DNA of 64,000 bases. It comes from Amycolatopsis sp. A133 (GTDB lineage: Bacteria > Actinomycetota > Actinomycetes > Mycobacteriales > Pseudonocardiaceae). Both the position numbers and the translations under genes were made by a program. The stretch spans positions 310,001 to 374,000 of the forward strand of contig NZ_JAVHJU010000007.1 of the NCBI RefSeq assembly GCF_031082405.1, written 5' to 3'. How positions within the stretch are numbered: the stretch's first letter is position 1; every line of letters starts with the position of its first letter. The notes under the pieces were generated by a model. That model saw only the letters and a list, made by a program, of their open reading frames with translations. It ran no database searches and was not told the DNA's origin. This document shows, in pieces, positions 36,500 to 44,898 of the stretch.

Positions 36500-37495
36500 C
36501 TACCGGCCGAGGATCCGCTCGATCCCGGCCAGCTCCTCGTCGGTGAACTCGAGGTTCGCGGTGGCCGCGACGGTGTTCTCCAGCTGCGCGACGCTGCTGG
36601 CGCCGATCAGCGCCGAGGTGACGCGGCCGCGGCGCAGCACCCAGGCGATGGCCAGCTGCGCCAGCGTCTGCCCGCGCCCCTTCGCGACGTCGTCCAGCGC
36701 CCGGACGGTCGCCAGCGTCTCCTCGGTGATCCGGTCGCCGGTGAGGAACGGGCTGGCACCGGCGGCGCGGGAGTCGGCCGGGATGCCGTCGAGGTAGCGG
36801 TCGGTCAGCAGGCCCTGGCTCAGCGGCGAGTACGCGATCGAGCCGACACCGTGCTCGTCCAGGGTGTCCAGCAGGCCGTCCTCGACCCACCGGTCCAGCA
36901 TGGAGTACCGGGGCTGGTGGAGCAGCAGCGGCGTCCCGAGCTCCTTCAGCGCGGCGAGCGCGGCCTCGGTCTGCTCGGGCGAGTAGTTGGAGATGCCCGC
37001 GTACAGCGCCTTCCCGGAGCGGACGGCCGTGTCGAGCGCGCCCATCGTCTCCTCGATCGGCGTCTCGGGGTCCGGGCGGTGCGAGTAGAAGACGTCGAAG
37101 TGGTCCAGCCCGGTGCGGGCGAGGCTCTGGTCGAGGCTGGCCAGCAGGTTCTTGCGGGAGCCCCACTCGCCGTACGGCCCGTCCCACATCAGGTAGCCCG
37201 CCTTGGACGACACCAGGATCTCGTCGCGGTACGGGCGGAAGTCGGCGGCGAAGTGCCGTCCGAAGTTCGCCTCGGCCGCGCCGGGCGGCGGGCCGTAGTT
37301 GTTGGCCAGGTCGAAGTGCGTGACCCCGAGGTCGAACGCCCGGCGCAGCACGGCGCGCTGGACGTCGAGGGGCTTTTCGTCCCCGAAGTTGTGCCACAGG
37401 CCCAGGGACACGGCGGGCAGCTTCAACCCGCTGCGCCCGGCCCGCCGGTACGGCATGTCCGCGTACCGGTCTTCGGCCGCGACGAAAGGCGACAT
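36500..37495 (-). CDS. Aldo/keto reductase (YghZ/Kv-beta-like, glyceraldehyde 3-phosphate reductase type)
   Basis: The 331-residue protein has the catalytic Tyr in FDLANNYGPPPGAAE, Lys in VSSKAGYLMWDGPYGEWGSRK and His in DVFYSHRPDPETP. The YghZ-type segment MWDGPYGEWGS is distinctive. The ATG at 37493-37495 has AAGGAG five bases upstream; the longer open frame upstream lies in the mannose isomerase gene. It is 35 bp downstream of that gene and probably co-transcribed, suggesting a role with sugar aldehydes. Confidence 0.87.
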   Translation of the reverse strand: MSPFVAAEDRYADMPYRRAGRSGLKLPAVSLGLWHNFGDEKPLDVQRAVLRRAFDLGVTHFDLANNYGPPPGAAEANFGRHFAADFRPYRDEILVSSKAGYLMWDGPYGEWGSRKNLLASLDQSLARTGLDHFDVFYSHRPDPETPIEETMGALDTAVRSGKALYAGISNYSPEQTEAALAALKELGTPLLLHQPRYSMLDRWVEDGLLDTLDEHGVGSIAYSPLSQGLLTDRYLDGIPADSRAAGASPFLTGDRITEETLATVRALDDVAKGRGQTLAQLAIAWVLRRGRVTSALIGASSVAQLENTVAATANLEFTDEELAGIERILGR

Positions 37496-37530
37496 GGTTC
37501 TCCTTGTCGGAAGGGGACGGCTCGCGCAGT

Positions 37531-38724
37531 CTAACGGCGGGGCAGGAGCGCGCCGGCGAACGACGCCGCGGGCGGCAGGCCGGGCAGCAGCGTCGCCTGG
37601 TACGCGTGGTAGACGTCCGGTTTGCCCGCCCACACCGTCGCGGCGGGACGGTTCTGCGGGTCGAGTTCGTGGTGCCACGAGCCGAGTTCGCGGTCGACGA
37701 AGCACGTTTCGGCGTGCTCGCACCACTGCGCGAAGCGGGCGAGGTACGCCGGGTCGCCGGTGGCCTGGTGCAGCGTCCACGCGGCGGCGATCGCCTCGGT
37801 CACCACCCAGTGCAGCCGGGTGCGCACCACCGGCGTCCCGGCGAAGTCGGTCGTGTAGACGAATCCCGGCCTGCCGTCGACGGCCCAGCCGCGGCGGACC
37901 GCGGTCTCGAACAGCGCGGCCGCGTCGGGCACCAGCCACGGCGGCGCGCCGTCCCCGAGCGCCCGTCCGAGGTGGACGGCCAGCCGCGCCCATTCGAAGA
38001 GGTGCCCGATGGTCGCGCCGAAGGGGCGGAACGGGTCGGCGGGTTCGTCGCGGTTGTACTCCGGCCGCACGCGCCAGCCCGCGTCGTAGTGCTCCGGGAG
38101 CAGCCAGCCGTGCGCACGGGCTTCGCCGTGCACCAGACGCTCCACAATGGACAGCGCGCGCGTCGCCCACACCGGGTCGCCGGTGACGTCGGCGGCGGCC
38201 AGGAAGGCCTCCACGGTGTGCATGTTGGCGTTGGCGCCGCGGTAGTCCTCCAGGTGCGTCCAGCCGCGGTCCCAGACGTCGGCGACGAGCCCGTGCGCCG
38301 GCTCCCAGAACCGGCGTTCGGCCACTTCGAGGGCTTCGCCCAGCAGCCGGTCGGCGCCTTCGGCACCGGCGGCGGCCGCGCTCGCGGCCGCCAGCACGAC
38401 GAACGCGTGCTCGTAGGCCCGCTTCCCGGTCACGGCCGTCGAGGCGTACCAGCCGCCGTGCCCGGCGTCCCGCAGCGGGCCGGTCAGCGCCGCGACGCCG
38501 TGCGCGACCTGCTCGCCGGTGTCCGCTCCCTGCAGCGACGCGAGCGCGAAGACGTGCGTCATGCGGCAGGTGATCCAGGTCTCGACGGGCCGGTCGAGCA
38601 CCGGCCGCCCCGTGTCGTCGAGCCAGGCGAACCCGCCGGCGGGGTGCGCCGCGCCGCCGGCGAACCCGAGCAGCCGGGCGGGTTCGGCGCGCACCCAGGC
38701 GGGAACCGATGACGGACTGTCCAC
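37531..38724 (-). CDS. AGE-family sugar isomerase, probable D-mannose isomerase
   Basis: The 397-residue protein is an (alpha/alpha)6-barrel of the N-acylglucosamine 2-epimerase superfamily. Blocks such as WITCRMTHVFAL, GANANMHTVEAFLAA, YNRDEPADPFRPFGAT, RLHWVVTEAIAAA and GSWHHELD carry the catalytic His residues and closely resemble Thermobifida-type mannose isomerase. It would interconvert mannose and fructose in the cytoplasm. GTG 38722-38724 follows a GGAGGAAGG ribosome site. It is divergent from the LPMO gene and shares the CebR-like box at 38843-38856, so it may join the cellulose regulon. Confidence 0.8.
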   Translation of the reverse strand: MDSPSSVPAWVRAEPARLLGFAGGAAHPAGGFAWLDDTGRPVLDRPVETWITCRMTHVFALASLQGADTGEQVAHGVAALTGPLRDAGHGGWYASTAVTGKRAYEHAFVVLAAASAAAAGAEGADRLLGEALEVAERRFWEPAHGLVADVWDRGWTHLEDYRGANANMHTVEAFLAAADVTGDPVWATRALSIVERLVHGEARAHGWLLPEHYDAGWRVRPEYNRDEPADPFRPFGATIGHLFEWARLAVHLGRALGDGAPPWLVPDAAALFETAVRRGWAVDGRPGFVYTTDFAGTPVVRTRLHWVVTEAIAAAWTLHQATGDPAYLARFAQWCEHAETCFVDRELGSWHHELDPQNRPAATVWAGKPDVYHAYQATLLPGLPPAASFAGALLPRR

Positions 38725-38842
38725 TCTCTGCCTTCCTCCACGGGCCCGCCCGGTTCGACGGCCCCCGCCAAGGTAGGCCAAGGCACCCGCCCCGGCCATC
38801 GCGGGCTGTTCCGGAAGTGACCGCCACCGCGTATCCTGACCT

Positions 38843-38856
38843 TGAGAGCGCTCCCA
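38843..38856. promoter_or_regulatory. CebR-like operator
   Basis: TGAGAGCGCTCCCA matches the CebR consensus TGGGAGCGCTCCCA at 13 of 14 positions. It lies 35 bases before the LPMO start and between it and the divergent isomerase gene. Confidence 0.75.
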
Positions 38857-38891
38857 GTCTTCGACGCACGCTACCCGACGAAGGGACTGAC

Positions 38892-40004
38892 GTGACCAGG
38901 AGACGAAGTACCATCCTCGCCGCCGTCACCGTGTTGCTGGCGAGCCTGACCGCCGTCCTGCTGAACACCGGCACGGCCGAGGCGCACGGCGCCATGATGA
39001 AACCGGGCAGCCGGACCTTCCTGTGCTGGCAGGACGGGCTCAGTTCGACCGGCGAGATCAAGCCCCAGAACCCGGCCTGCGCGGCCGCGGTGGGCGTCAG
39101 CGGCGCCAACTCGCTGTACAACTGGTTCAGCGTGCTGCGGTCCGACGGCGCCGGGCGCACGCGCGGGTTCATCCCCGACGGGAAGCTGTGCTCGGGCGGG
39201 AACCCGAACTTCGCGGGCTTCGACGGGGTCGGCTCGTGGCCGCTGACCCACCTGTCCGCCGGAGCCCAGTTCGACTTCTCGTACAACGCGTGGGCCGCGC
39301 ACCCGGGCTGGTTCTACACGTACGTGACCAAGGACGGCTGGAACCCGAACCAGCCGCTCACCTGGGACTCGCTGGAGGACCAGCCGTTCCTGACGGTGGA
39401 CCACCCGCCGGTGACCGGCTCGGTGGGCACGGTCGAGGGCCAGTACAAGTGGAGCGGCGCGCTGCCGTCGAACAAGACCGGCCGGCACATCATCTATTCG
39501 GTGTGGAAGCGCTCGGACAGCGCCGAGACGTTCTACGGCTGCTCGGACGTCACCTTCGACGGCGGGCACGGCGAGGTCACCGGCGTGAAGGACCCGGGAA
39601 CCGGGCCCGGCACATCGACCACGCCGACCACCCCGACCACGCCGACCACCCCCACGACGCCTACCACGCCGACCACGCCGACCAGCGGCAACCCGCAGCC
39701 GGGCTCGTGCATGGCGATGTACGAGATCACCAACACCTGGAGCGGCGGCTACCAGGCGACGGTGACGGTGATGAACCACGGCACCACGGCGTACACGAGC
39801 TGGCAGGTGGGGTGGACGCTGCCGGCGGGCCAGACGGTGGGCAGCGTGTGGAACGGCACGCTGAACCAGTCCGGCTCGGCGGTCACGGTCCGCAACGCCA
39901 ACTGGAACGGCCAGGTGGCGGCCGACGGCACGACGACGTTCGGGCTGGTCGTCAACACGACGGGAGGCAACGCGGCCCCGTCGCCGACGTGCCAGGGCAC
40001 CTGA
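38892..40004 (+). CDS. AA10 lytic polysaccharide monooxygenase with C-terminal CBM2
   Basis: The 370-residue secreted enzyme oxidatively cuts crystalline polysaccharide. Signal cleavage at AEA/H leaves His32 as the N-terminal residue of the copper histidine brace (HGAMMKPGSRTFLCW), with the second His in NAWAAHPGWFYTY. The catalytic domain spans about residues 32-230. A Thr-Pro linker of repeated TTP units follows (about 238-263), then a CBM2 cellulose-binding module with its Cys pair and surface Trp residues. The GTG start is chosen to give a proper signal peptide. The CebR-like box upstream and the cellulase neighbours point to cellulose as substrate. Confidence 0.93.
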   Translation: MTRRRSTILAAVTVLLASLTAVLLNTGTAEAHGAMMKPGSRTFLCWQDGLSSTGEIKPQNPACAAAVGVSGANSLYNWFSVLRSDGAGRTRGFIPDGKLCSGGNPNFAGFDGVGSWPLTHLSAGAQFDFSYNAWAAHPGWFYTYVTKDGWNPNQPLTWDSLEDQPFLTVDHPPVTGSVGTVEGQYKWSGALPSNKTGRHIIYSVWKRSDSAETFYGCSDVTFDGGHGEVTGVKDPGTGPGTSTTPTTPTTPTTPTTPTTPTTPTSGNPQPGSCMAMYEITNTWSGGYQATVTVMNHGTTAYTSWQVGWTLPAGQTVGSVWNGTLNQSGSAVTVRNANWNGQVAADGTTTFGLVVNTTGGNAAPSPTCQGT

Positions 40005-40024
40005 GTCGTCCTGAGTGGACAGTC

Positions 40025-40070
40025 CGGGAAGGCCGCTTCGGGAACGCGAGTCCTCGAAGCGGCCTTCCCG
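40025..40070. terminator. Bidirectional hairpin terminator
   Basis: CGGGAAGGCCGCTTCG (40025-40040) pairs perfectly with 40055-40070 across a 14-nt loop, between the convergent LPMO and LacI genes. Confidence 0.75.
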
Positions 40071-40094
40071 CGTTCGCGGGGCCCGGCCCGGCCT

Positions 40095-41045
40095 TCACCC
40101 GTTCGCCGGACCGGTGCTCCCCCGGGTGATCAGCCTCGGCCGCGACGCGCACACGTCGCCCGGCCGCTCCCCCGCCAGCAGGTCGTGCAGGACGGAGGCC
40201 GCGAGGGCGCCGAGTTCGGGCAGCGGGCGGCGGATCGCCGTGAGCGCCGGGCGGACCAGGCGGCAGAGCGGGGTGTCGTCCCAGGACACCACCGAGAGGT
40301 CGCGGGGCACCGCCAGGCCCAGTTCGCGCGCGGCGGCGAGGGCGGCCACCGCGAGGTCGTCGGTGTCGCACAGCAGCGCGGTCGGCCGGGGACGGGCCGC
40401 CAGCACGCGGCGGACCGCGTCGGCCGCGGGTTCGGGGTGGACCGTGCCCGGGTGCGGGAGGCCGGTCGCGGCCGTGGTGAACGCCCGGCGGCGCGCCGCC
40501 GGGTCGGCGAACACCGCCGCGCCCGCGATGCGGACCACGCGCCGGTGCCCCAGCGCGGCGAGGTACGCCAGCGCCTCGGCGGCGCCGGTGACGTCGTCCA
40601 CCAGCACCGACGGGACGCCCGGCACGCCGCCCGGCCCGCCGAGCACCACGGCGGGCAGCCCGATCCGCACCAGCTCGGCCGCGCAGCCCGGCTCGGTGAG
40701 CAGCACGCCGTCGACCTTGCGTTCGGCCCGCCAGCGGCGGTAGATCGCGAGCGCCGCGTCGCGGCCGGGAGCGACCTGCAGCAGCAGCTCGCCCTCGAAC
40801 CCGTCGAGCAGGGCCGGGACGAACACCTCCAGCGGCCGGTCGAGCACCAGGCCGATCGCGCCGGACCGGCCGCCGGACAGCGCCCGCGCCGTGCTGCTGG
40901 GCGCCCACCCGAGCTCCCGGGCGATCTCGGTGATCCGCCGCCGGGTGGCCTCCGAGACGCCGGGGCGGCCGTTGAGGGCGTAGGAGACCGCGCCCTTGGA
41001 GACGCCGGCCTCCTTCGCGATGTCGGTGATCGTCGGACGCTTCAT
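40095..41045 (-). CDS. LacI family transcriptional regulator beside orphan CebE
   Basis: The 316-residue protein begins PTITDIAKEAGVSKGAVSYALNGRPGVSEATRRRI, a standard LacI helix-turn-helix, followed by the hinge ELGWAPSSTARALSGGRSG and a periplasmic-binding-like sensor domain. It is divergent from the orphan sugar-binding protein gene at 41207, with a CebR-like box at 41154-41167 between them. It differs clearly from the CebR-type protein at 48230 (shorter, different sensor), so it may read another oligosaccharide, or cross-regulate the same box. Confidence 0.87.
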   Translation of the reverse strand: MKRPTITDIAKEAGVSKGAVSYALNGRPGVSEATRRRITEIARELGWAPSSTARALSGGRSGAIGLVLDRPLEVFVPALLDGFEGELLLQVAPGRDAALAIYRRWRAERKVDGVLLTEPGCAAELVRIGLPAVVLGGPGGVPGVPSVLVDDVTGAAEALAYLAALGHRRVVRIAGAAVFADPAARRRAFTTAATGLPHPGTVHPEPAADAVRRVLAARPRPTALLCDTDDLAVAALAAARELGLAVPRDLSVVSWDDTPLCRLVRPALTAIRRPLPELGALAASVLHDLLAGERPGDVCASRPRLITRGSTGPANG

Positions 41046-41153
41046 CGCACCCCTTCGTTGCACCTCAAGGGCCGGAGCCCGCGGTCCGTGTCCGCACGGA
41101 CACCCGCCGTCGCGCACCTTGACACCCGCCGCACCGGGAAACGACACTCCCCC

Positions 41154-41167
41154 CGGGAGCGCTCCCA
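41154..41167. promoter_or_regulatory. CebR-like operator
   Basis: CGGGAGCGCTCCCA matches the CebR consensus at 13 of 14 positions. It lies 39 bases before the start of the orphan CebE-like gene and between it and the divergent LacI gene. Confidence 0.78.
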
Positions 41168-41206
41168 GCCAACGGGGGCCGGGTCGCGAACGGGGAGTGC
41201 GCGCGC

Positions 41207-42478
41207 ATGAGGAAAATCCGAAGACAGCTGGCCATCACCGTCGCTGCCGTCCTGTCCGCCTTGTCCGCCGGGTGCGGCCCCGGCACGCCGGAGCAGATCA
41301 CGCTCACCATGGCGACCTTCGGCGAGTTCGGCTACGAGGACCTCATCCCCGGCTACGAGTTCACCCACCCCGGGGTCACCATCCGCCAGGTCCGGACCGA
41401 GCAGGGCGGGCCGTACCACCAGGACCTGCTGGCCAAGCTGCAGAACGGGCAGGGGCTCGCCGACATCCAGGCGGTCGAGGAAGGCCACCTCGCCGACGTG
41501 CTCGCCCAGTCGGCGAAGTTCGCCGACCTGGCGAAGGTCGGGCCGGCCGACGTGAAGCCCGGCCGGTGGCTGGAGTGGAAGTACGAAGCGGGCCGGAGCA
41601 AGGACGGCAAGCTCGTCGGCTACGGCACGGACATCGGCCCGCTGGCCATGTGCTACCGCAAGGACCTCCTGGAAACGGCCGGGCTGCCCACCGACCCCGG
41701 CTCGGTGAAGACGATGTTCGCGAGCTGGGACAGTTTCTTCCGGGCCGGCGAAAAGTACGTCAAACGCTCGCACGGCAAGCCGTGGTTCGACTCCTCGGCG
41801 CAGATCTTCAACGCCAAGGTCAACCAGCTCCCGGTCGGCTACCTCAACCGCGAGGACCGCTCGACGCTCGAGACGAACACCGCGCTGAAGGACGCCTGGG
41901 ACCAGGTCACCACCGCGGTGAAGCAGGGGCAGTCCGCCGGTCTCACCGCGTTCGAGGACGACGGCAACAACGGGCTGCGCCTCGGCTCCTTCGCGACGAA
42001 GGTGTGTCCCTCGTGGATGCTCGGCATCATCGAGCAGCAGGCCGGGATCGGCAACGCGGGCAAGTGGGCCCTCACCGACGCCTTCCCCGACGGCGGCGGC
42101 AACTGGGGCGGCTCCTACCTCACCGTGCCGTCCGCGAGCGCGCACCAGAAGGAGGCCGCCGCGCTCGCCGCCTGGCTGACCGCGCCCGAGCAGCAGCTGC
42201 ACGCGTTCCGGGTGAGCGGCAACTTCCCCAGCCAGGTCGACGCCTTCACCTCCCCCGACCTGCTCAGCGAGATGAACGGCTACTTCGGCGGGACGCTGAG
42301 CGGCCAGGTCTTCGTCGCACAGGCCCGCAAGGTCGGGAAACCGCAGTACAAGGGGCCGGGCGACGGCAAGATCCAGGAGACGGTGATCGCCCCGGCGCTC
42401 AAGGCGGTCGAACAGGGCGCCGACCCCGCCGCCGTCTGGCAGCAGGTGCTGATCGGGGTGCACCGGGTCGTGCCCTGA
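41207..42478 (+). CDS. Orphan cellobiose/oligosaccharide-binding lipoprotein (CebE paralogue)
   Basis: The 423-residue protein has a signal peptide with lipobox LSAGC and the SBP_bac_1 fold. It parallels the CebE-like protein at 49475 block by block: ATFGEFGYEDLIPGYE versus ATFTEFGYEALIPEYE, YGTDIGPLAMCYRKD in both, and GGNWGGSYLTVP in both. No permease genes follow, so it would have to use CebFG or another importer. It probably widens the range of sugars captured. Control by the neighbouring LacI protein or CebR through the upstream box is inferred. Confidence 0.86.
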   Translation: MRKIRRQLAITVAAVLSALSAGCGPGTPEQITLTMATFGEFGYEDLIPGYEFTHPGVTIRQVRTEQGGPYHQDLLAKLQNGQGLADIQAVEEGHLADVLAQSAKFADLAKVGPADVKPGRWLEWKYEAGRSKDGKLVGYGTDIGPLAMCYRKDLLETAGLPTDPGSVKTMFASWDSFFRAGEKYVKRSHGKPWFDSSAQIFNAKVNQLPVGYLNREDRSTLETNTALKDAWDQVTTAVKQGQSAGLTAFEDDGNNGLRLGSFATKVCPSWMLGIIEQQAGIGNAGKWALTDAFPDGGGNWGGSYLTVPSASAHQKEAAALAAWLTAPEQQLHAFRVSGNFPSQVDAFTSPDLLSEMNGYFGGTLSGQVFVAQARKVGKPQYKGPGDGKIQETVIAPALKAVEQGADPAAVWQQVLIGVHRVVP

Positions 42479-42795
42479 CCCGCGCACGGGCGCTCGGTGG
42501 TACAGGCGATCACTTCGCCGGAGAACAAGGGTTCGCACGCGTTCCACACCCGGATGGGGGTTCGTCACCGAACCAGGGCCGAAGGGGTTCGAGGGGGTGC
42601 CGGGCCGGGCCGGCTTCCGCACGGACCCCGGCCGGACCGCCTGAGGTGCGCGACGCGGGATCCGGCCTGACGCCGTTGCCGGACATCAGGCCGAACCCCG
42701 CTGTCCCGCCCGGCCGGTCAGGCGGCCGAGCGGGACCACGGCGAGCGGACCTGGCGGGACAGGTCGCTGCCGGTGCTGCGATGGCGGAGGTGGAG

Positions 42796-42836
42796 CCCGG
42801 GCCGGCCGGCGGCTGCGCGGCACCGGCCGGCCCGGG
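42796..42836. terminator. Hairpin terminator of the GH6 gene
   Basis: CCCGGGCCGGCCGG (42796-42809) pairs perfectly with 42823-42836, seven bases beyond the GH6 stop. The 364-base gap 42479-42842 also holds a small hairpin (GGTTCG/CGAACC at 42559-42574) that could end the CebE-paralogue transcript; no gene is seen in it. Confidence 0.7.
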
Positions 42837-42842
42837 GTCTGT

Positions 42843-44663
42843 TCACTGCACCGGCGGGTAGGCGTTCTGGACCAGCTGCTCGAACTGGGCCTCGAACCAC
42901 TTGCCGGACAGCGGGGCGTTCGGCAGGGCACCGGTCAGGTTGCCGCCGTTGGCCTGCTCGGTACCGTGGAAGGTCGGGTCGCACATCGGGTCCGCGCCCT
43001 TGCCTTCGTCGTTCGGGATCTGCTGGCTCGCGCCGTCGGACTCACCCGGCGGCTTGATCCAGACGTAGGCGTCGAAGTGCGCCGCCGGCGATGCCGTCGG
43101 CCGGACACCCAGACCCGCGCCGCTCTGGTTGCACCAGTTGCCGCGGTGCAGCCGCCGGTCGATCCGGCCCGAGTCGACGTAGGCGTCCACAGTGGACCCC
43201 GAAGCACCGCTGGGCCGGGCCGAGCCGCCCCAGCCGTTGCGCGAGGTGTCGACCAGCATGCCGATGCCGCTGGGCAGCCCCGCCGACACGAACGCGTTGT
43301 ACATCGCCGTGGCGAAGGGCACCTCGGCGAAGTACGGGTTCCACTGGTAGAACTTCGCCGACTTCAGCTGCTGCCCGCCGACGTTCAGGTTCGGGTCGGG
43401 CAGGTTCGGCTCGGTCAGCGGCGTGTAGTTCGCCGTGGAGCTGATGAAGCCGTCGACGCTGTTCACGCCGGCCGTGGTGCCCTGCAGCGTCTGCTTGACC
43501 AGGTTGACGAAGGGACCGAAGTTGCTGTCCCAGCCCAGCCACGCCGAGTGCGCGATGTCCAGGTAGTTGTAGACGTTGGAGATCGCGTGGAGCTTGTTCA
43601 GCGCGTACTGGATGCCCTGCGTGTACACCCCGGTGGACTGCGCTTCCGCGCACGCCGCCATCGAGGTGTTCGTGATCAGGTTCGGCAGCGAGTCCGGCTC
43701 CACGATCGCCACGATCCGCAGCGGCGCGTACTTCGAGTCGGACAGGATCGACGCGATCGGGTCGATGTACTCGCTCTTGTACCGGGCCAGGCCGTTCTGG
43801 GCGGCCTTCAGCTCACCATTGGACGCCAGCGCCGCGCAGTCGCGGTTCGGCAGGTCGTAGACGACGATCTGGATCGTCACCGGCGTCCCGCCGCTCTGCT
43901 GGGCCAGCGCCGCGTCGAGGTGCCCGCGCAGGCCGCGCGCGCTCGACGTGCCCTCGATCGCCGCGATCCGGTCCAGCCAGACCGCGGTCGAGGTGTTCGC
44001 CACCTTGGCCATCTGGGCGCCCAGCGTGCCGCCCTTGGCCGCGGCCGCCGCGGACACCTGCCCCGACCAGTCCGGGTTCACGTACCCCTTCGAGCCGGCG
44101 TACGGGTTGTCCACGTGGGTCCCGGGCTGGGGCGTCGTGGTCACCGTCGTCGGGGTGGTGGGGGTCGTCGGCGTGGTGGGCGTGGTCGGGGTGGTCGTCT
44201 GGGTCGGCGTCGTCGGTGTCGTGGTCGGCGACGTGCCGTCGCAGTGGGCCCCGTTGAGCGAGAACGACGCCGGGATGTCGTTCGTGCCCGAGAACGAGCC
44301 GTTGAAGCCGAAGCTGGCCGTGGCGTTCGAGCCCAGCGACCCGCCCCACGACGGGTTCTTCGCGCTCACGTGCTTGCCGTTTTGGCTGAACGTGGCGCTC
44401 CAGCCCTGCTGCACCTGCTGGTTGCCGCCGAAGTCCCATTCGACGTTCCAGGACGAAACGGCGTCGCCCAGGTTGGTCACGGCGACGTTGGCGGTGAAGC
44501 CGGTGCTCCACTGGTTGACCGTGTAGGTGACCTTGCAGCCGGTGGCGGCGCCCGCCGGGCTGCCCCCGGCCACCAGTAGCCCTGCGGTGACCGCTGCCGC
44601 CGTCACCGAGGATGCCACGGCGAACCGTGACTTCCTCCTCGCGGACCAGAATTCACTCTTCAT
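42843..44663 (-). CDS. Secreted GH6 cellobiohydrolase with N-terminal CBM2
   Basis: The 606-residue protein has a signal peptide (to about residue 40), a CBM2 module (about 42-140, CKVTYTVNQWSTGFTANVAVTN to the closing Cys), a Thr-Pro linker of about 35 residues, and a GH6 domain. The GH6 motifs IQIVVYDLPNRDC and VEPDSLPNL (with the catalytic Asp) are present, as are the YLDIAHSAWLGW and DTSRNGWGG blocks. Its size and loops resemble the non-reducing-end exocellulases of Thermobifida (Cel6B type). It complements the GH48 enzyme, which works from the reducing end. ATG 44661-44663 has AAGGAG upstream. Confidence 0.93.
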   Translation of the reverse strand: MKSEFWSARRKSRFAVASSVTAAAVTAGLLVAGGSPAGAATGCKVTYTVNQWSTGFTANVAVTNLGDAVSSWNVEWDFGGNQQVQQGWSATFSQNGKHVSAKNPSWGGSLGSNATASFGFNGSFSGTNDIPASFSLNGAHCDGTSPTTTPTTPTQTTTPTTPTTPTTPTTPTTVTTTPQPGTHVDNPYAGSKGYVNPDWSGQVSAAAAAKGGTLGAQMAKVANTSTAVWLDRIAAIEGTSSARGLRGHLDAALAQQSGGTPVTIQIVVYDLPNRDCAALASNGELKAAQNGLARYKSEYIDPIASILSDSKYAPLRIVAIVEPDSLPNLITNTSMAACAEAQSTGVYTQGIQYALNKLHAISNVYNYLDIAHSAWLGWDSNFGPFVNLVKQTLQGTTAGVNSVDGFISSTANYTPLTEPNLPDPNLNVGGQQLKSAKFYQWNPYFAEVPFATAMYNAFVSAGLPSGIGMLVDTSRNGWGGSARPSGASGSTVDAYVDSGRIDRRLHRGNWCNQSGAGLGVRPTASPAAHFDAYVWIKPPGESDGASQQIPNDEGKGADPMCDPTFHGTEQANGGNLTGALPNAPLSGKWFEAQFEQLVQNAYPPVQ

Positions 44664-44694
44664 CGAGTGCGCTCCTTAGTGTTCGGTGGGTGGG

Positions 44695-44888
44695 TCAGGT
44701 GGTGCAGGCGGTCGCGCCGACGGCGAAGCCGCTCGGTGCGCCGCTCGAAGGGCCGGCGTGCCAGACCCCGTGCCGGAAGCCGCACTTTCACGTGAAAGTG
44801 CCGGGTCGGGGGCCGCGGCGGCCGGGGACGCCGTAAGAACGGCGCCCCCGACCCGTGCGGCGACCACCAGTGAGAGCAGTCGCTTCAT
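44695..44888 (-). pseudogene. Relic of a CBM2-containing secreted enzyme (internal deletion, frameshift)
   Basis: Ten bases after the GH48 stop an ATG (44886-44888) opens a signal peptide, MKRLLSLVVAARVGGAVLTA followed by SPAAAAPDP. In another frame, the 90 bases ending at the TGA 44695-44697 encode GVWHAGPSSG and GAPSGFAVGATAC then TT-stop, which is the typical end of a CBM2 module. The middle is missing, and an 18-bp palindrome (44783-44800) stands at the junction. The relic shows that a third secreted cellulase or similar enzyme once lay between the GH48 and GH6 genes. The 71-codon open frame that remains is unlikely to be functional. Confidence 0.65.
44783..44800. repeat. Perfect 18-bp palindrome around TTTCACGTGAAA
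   Basis: The sequence is fully self-complementary and shares its 14-bp core CTTTCACGTGAAAG with the palindrome at 28365-28384. It lies exactly at the junction between the two halves of the pseudogene. Confidence 0.5.
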
Positions 44889-44898
44889 CAAGTGCCTC

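Noticed and set aside
39619..39687. Tandem DNA repeat in LPMO gene as an independent element
   Set aside because: It encodes the Thr-Pro linker in frame; the similar repeat at about 44135-44225 encodes the GH6 linker, as is usual in secreted cellulases.
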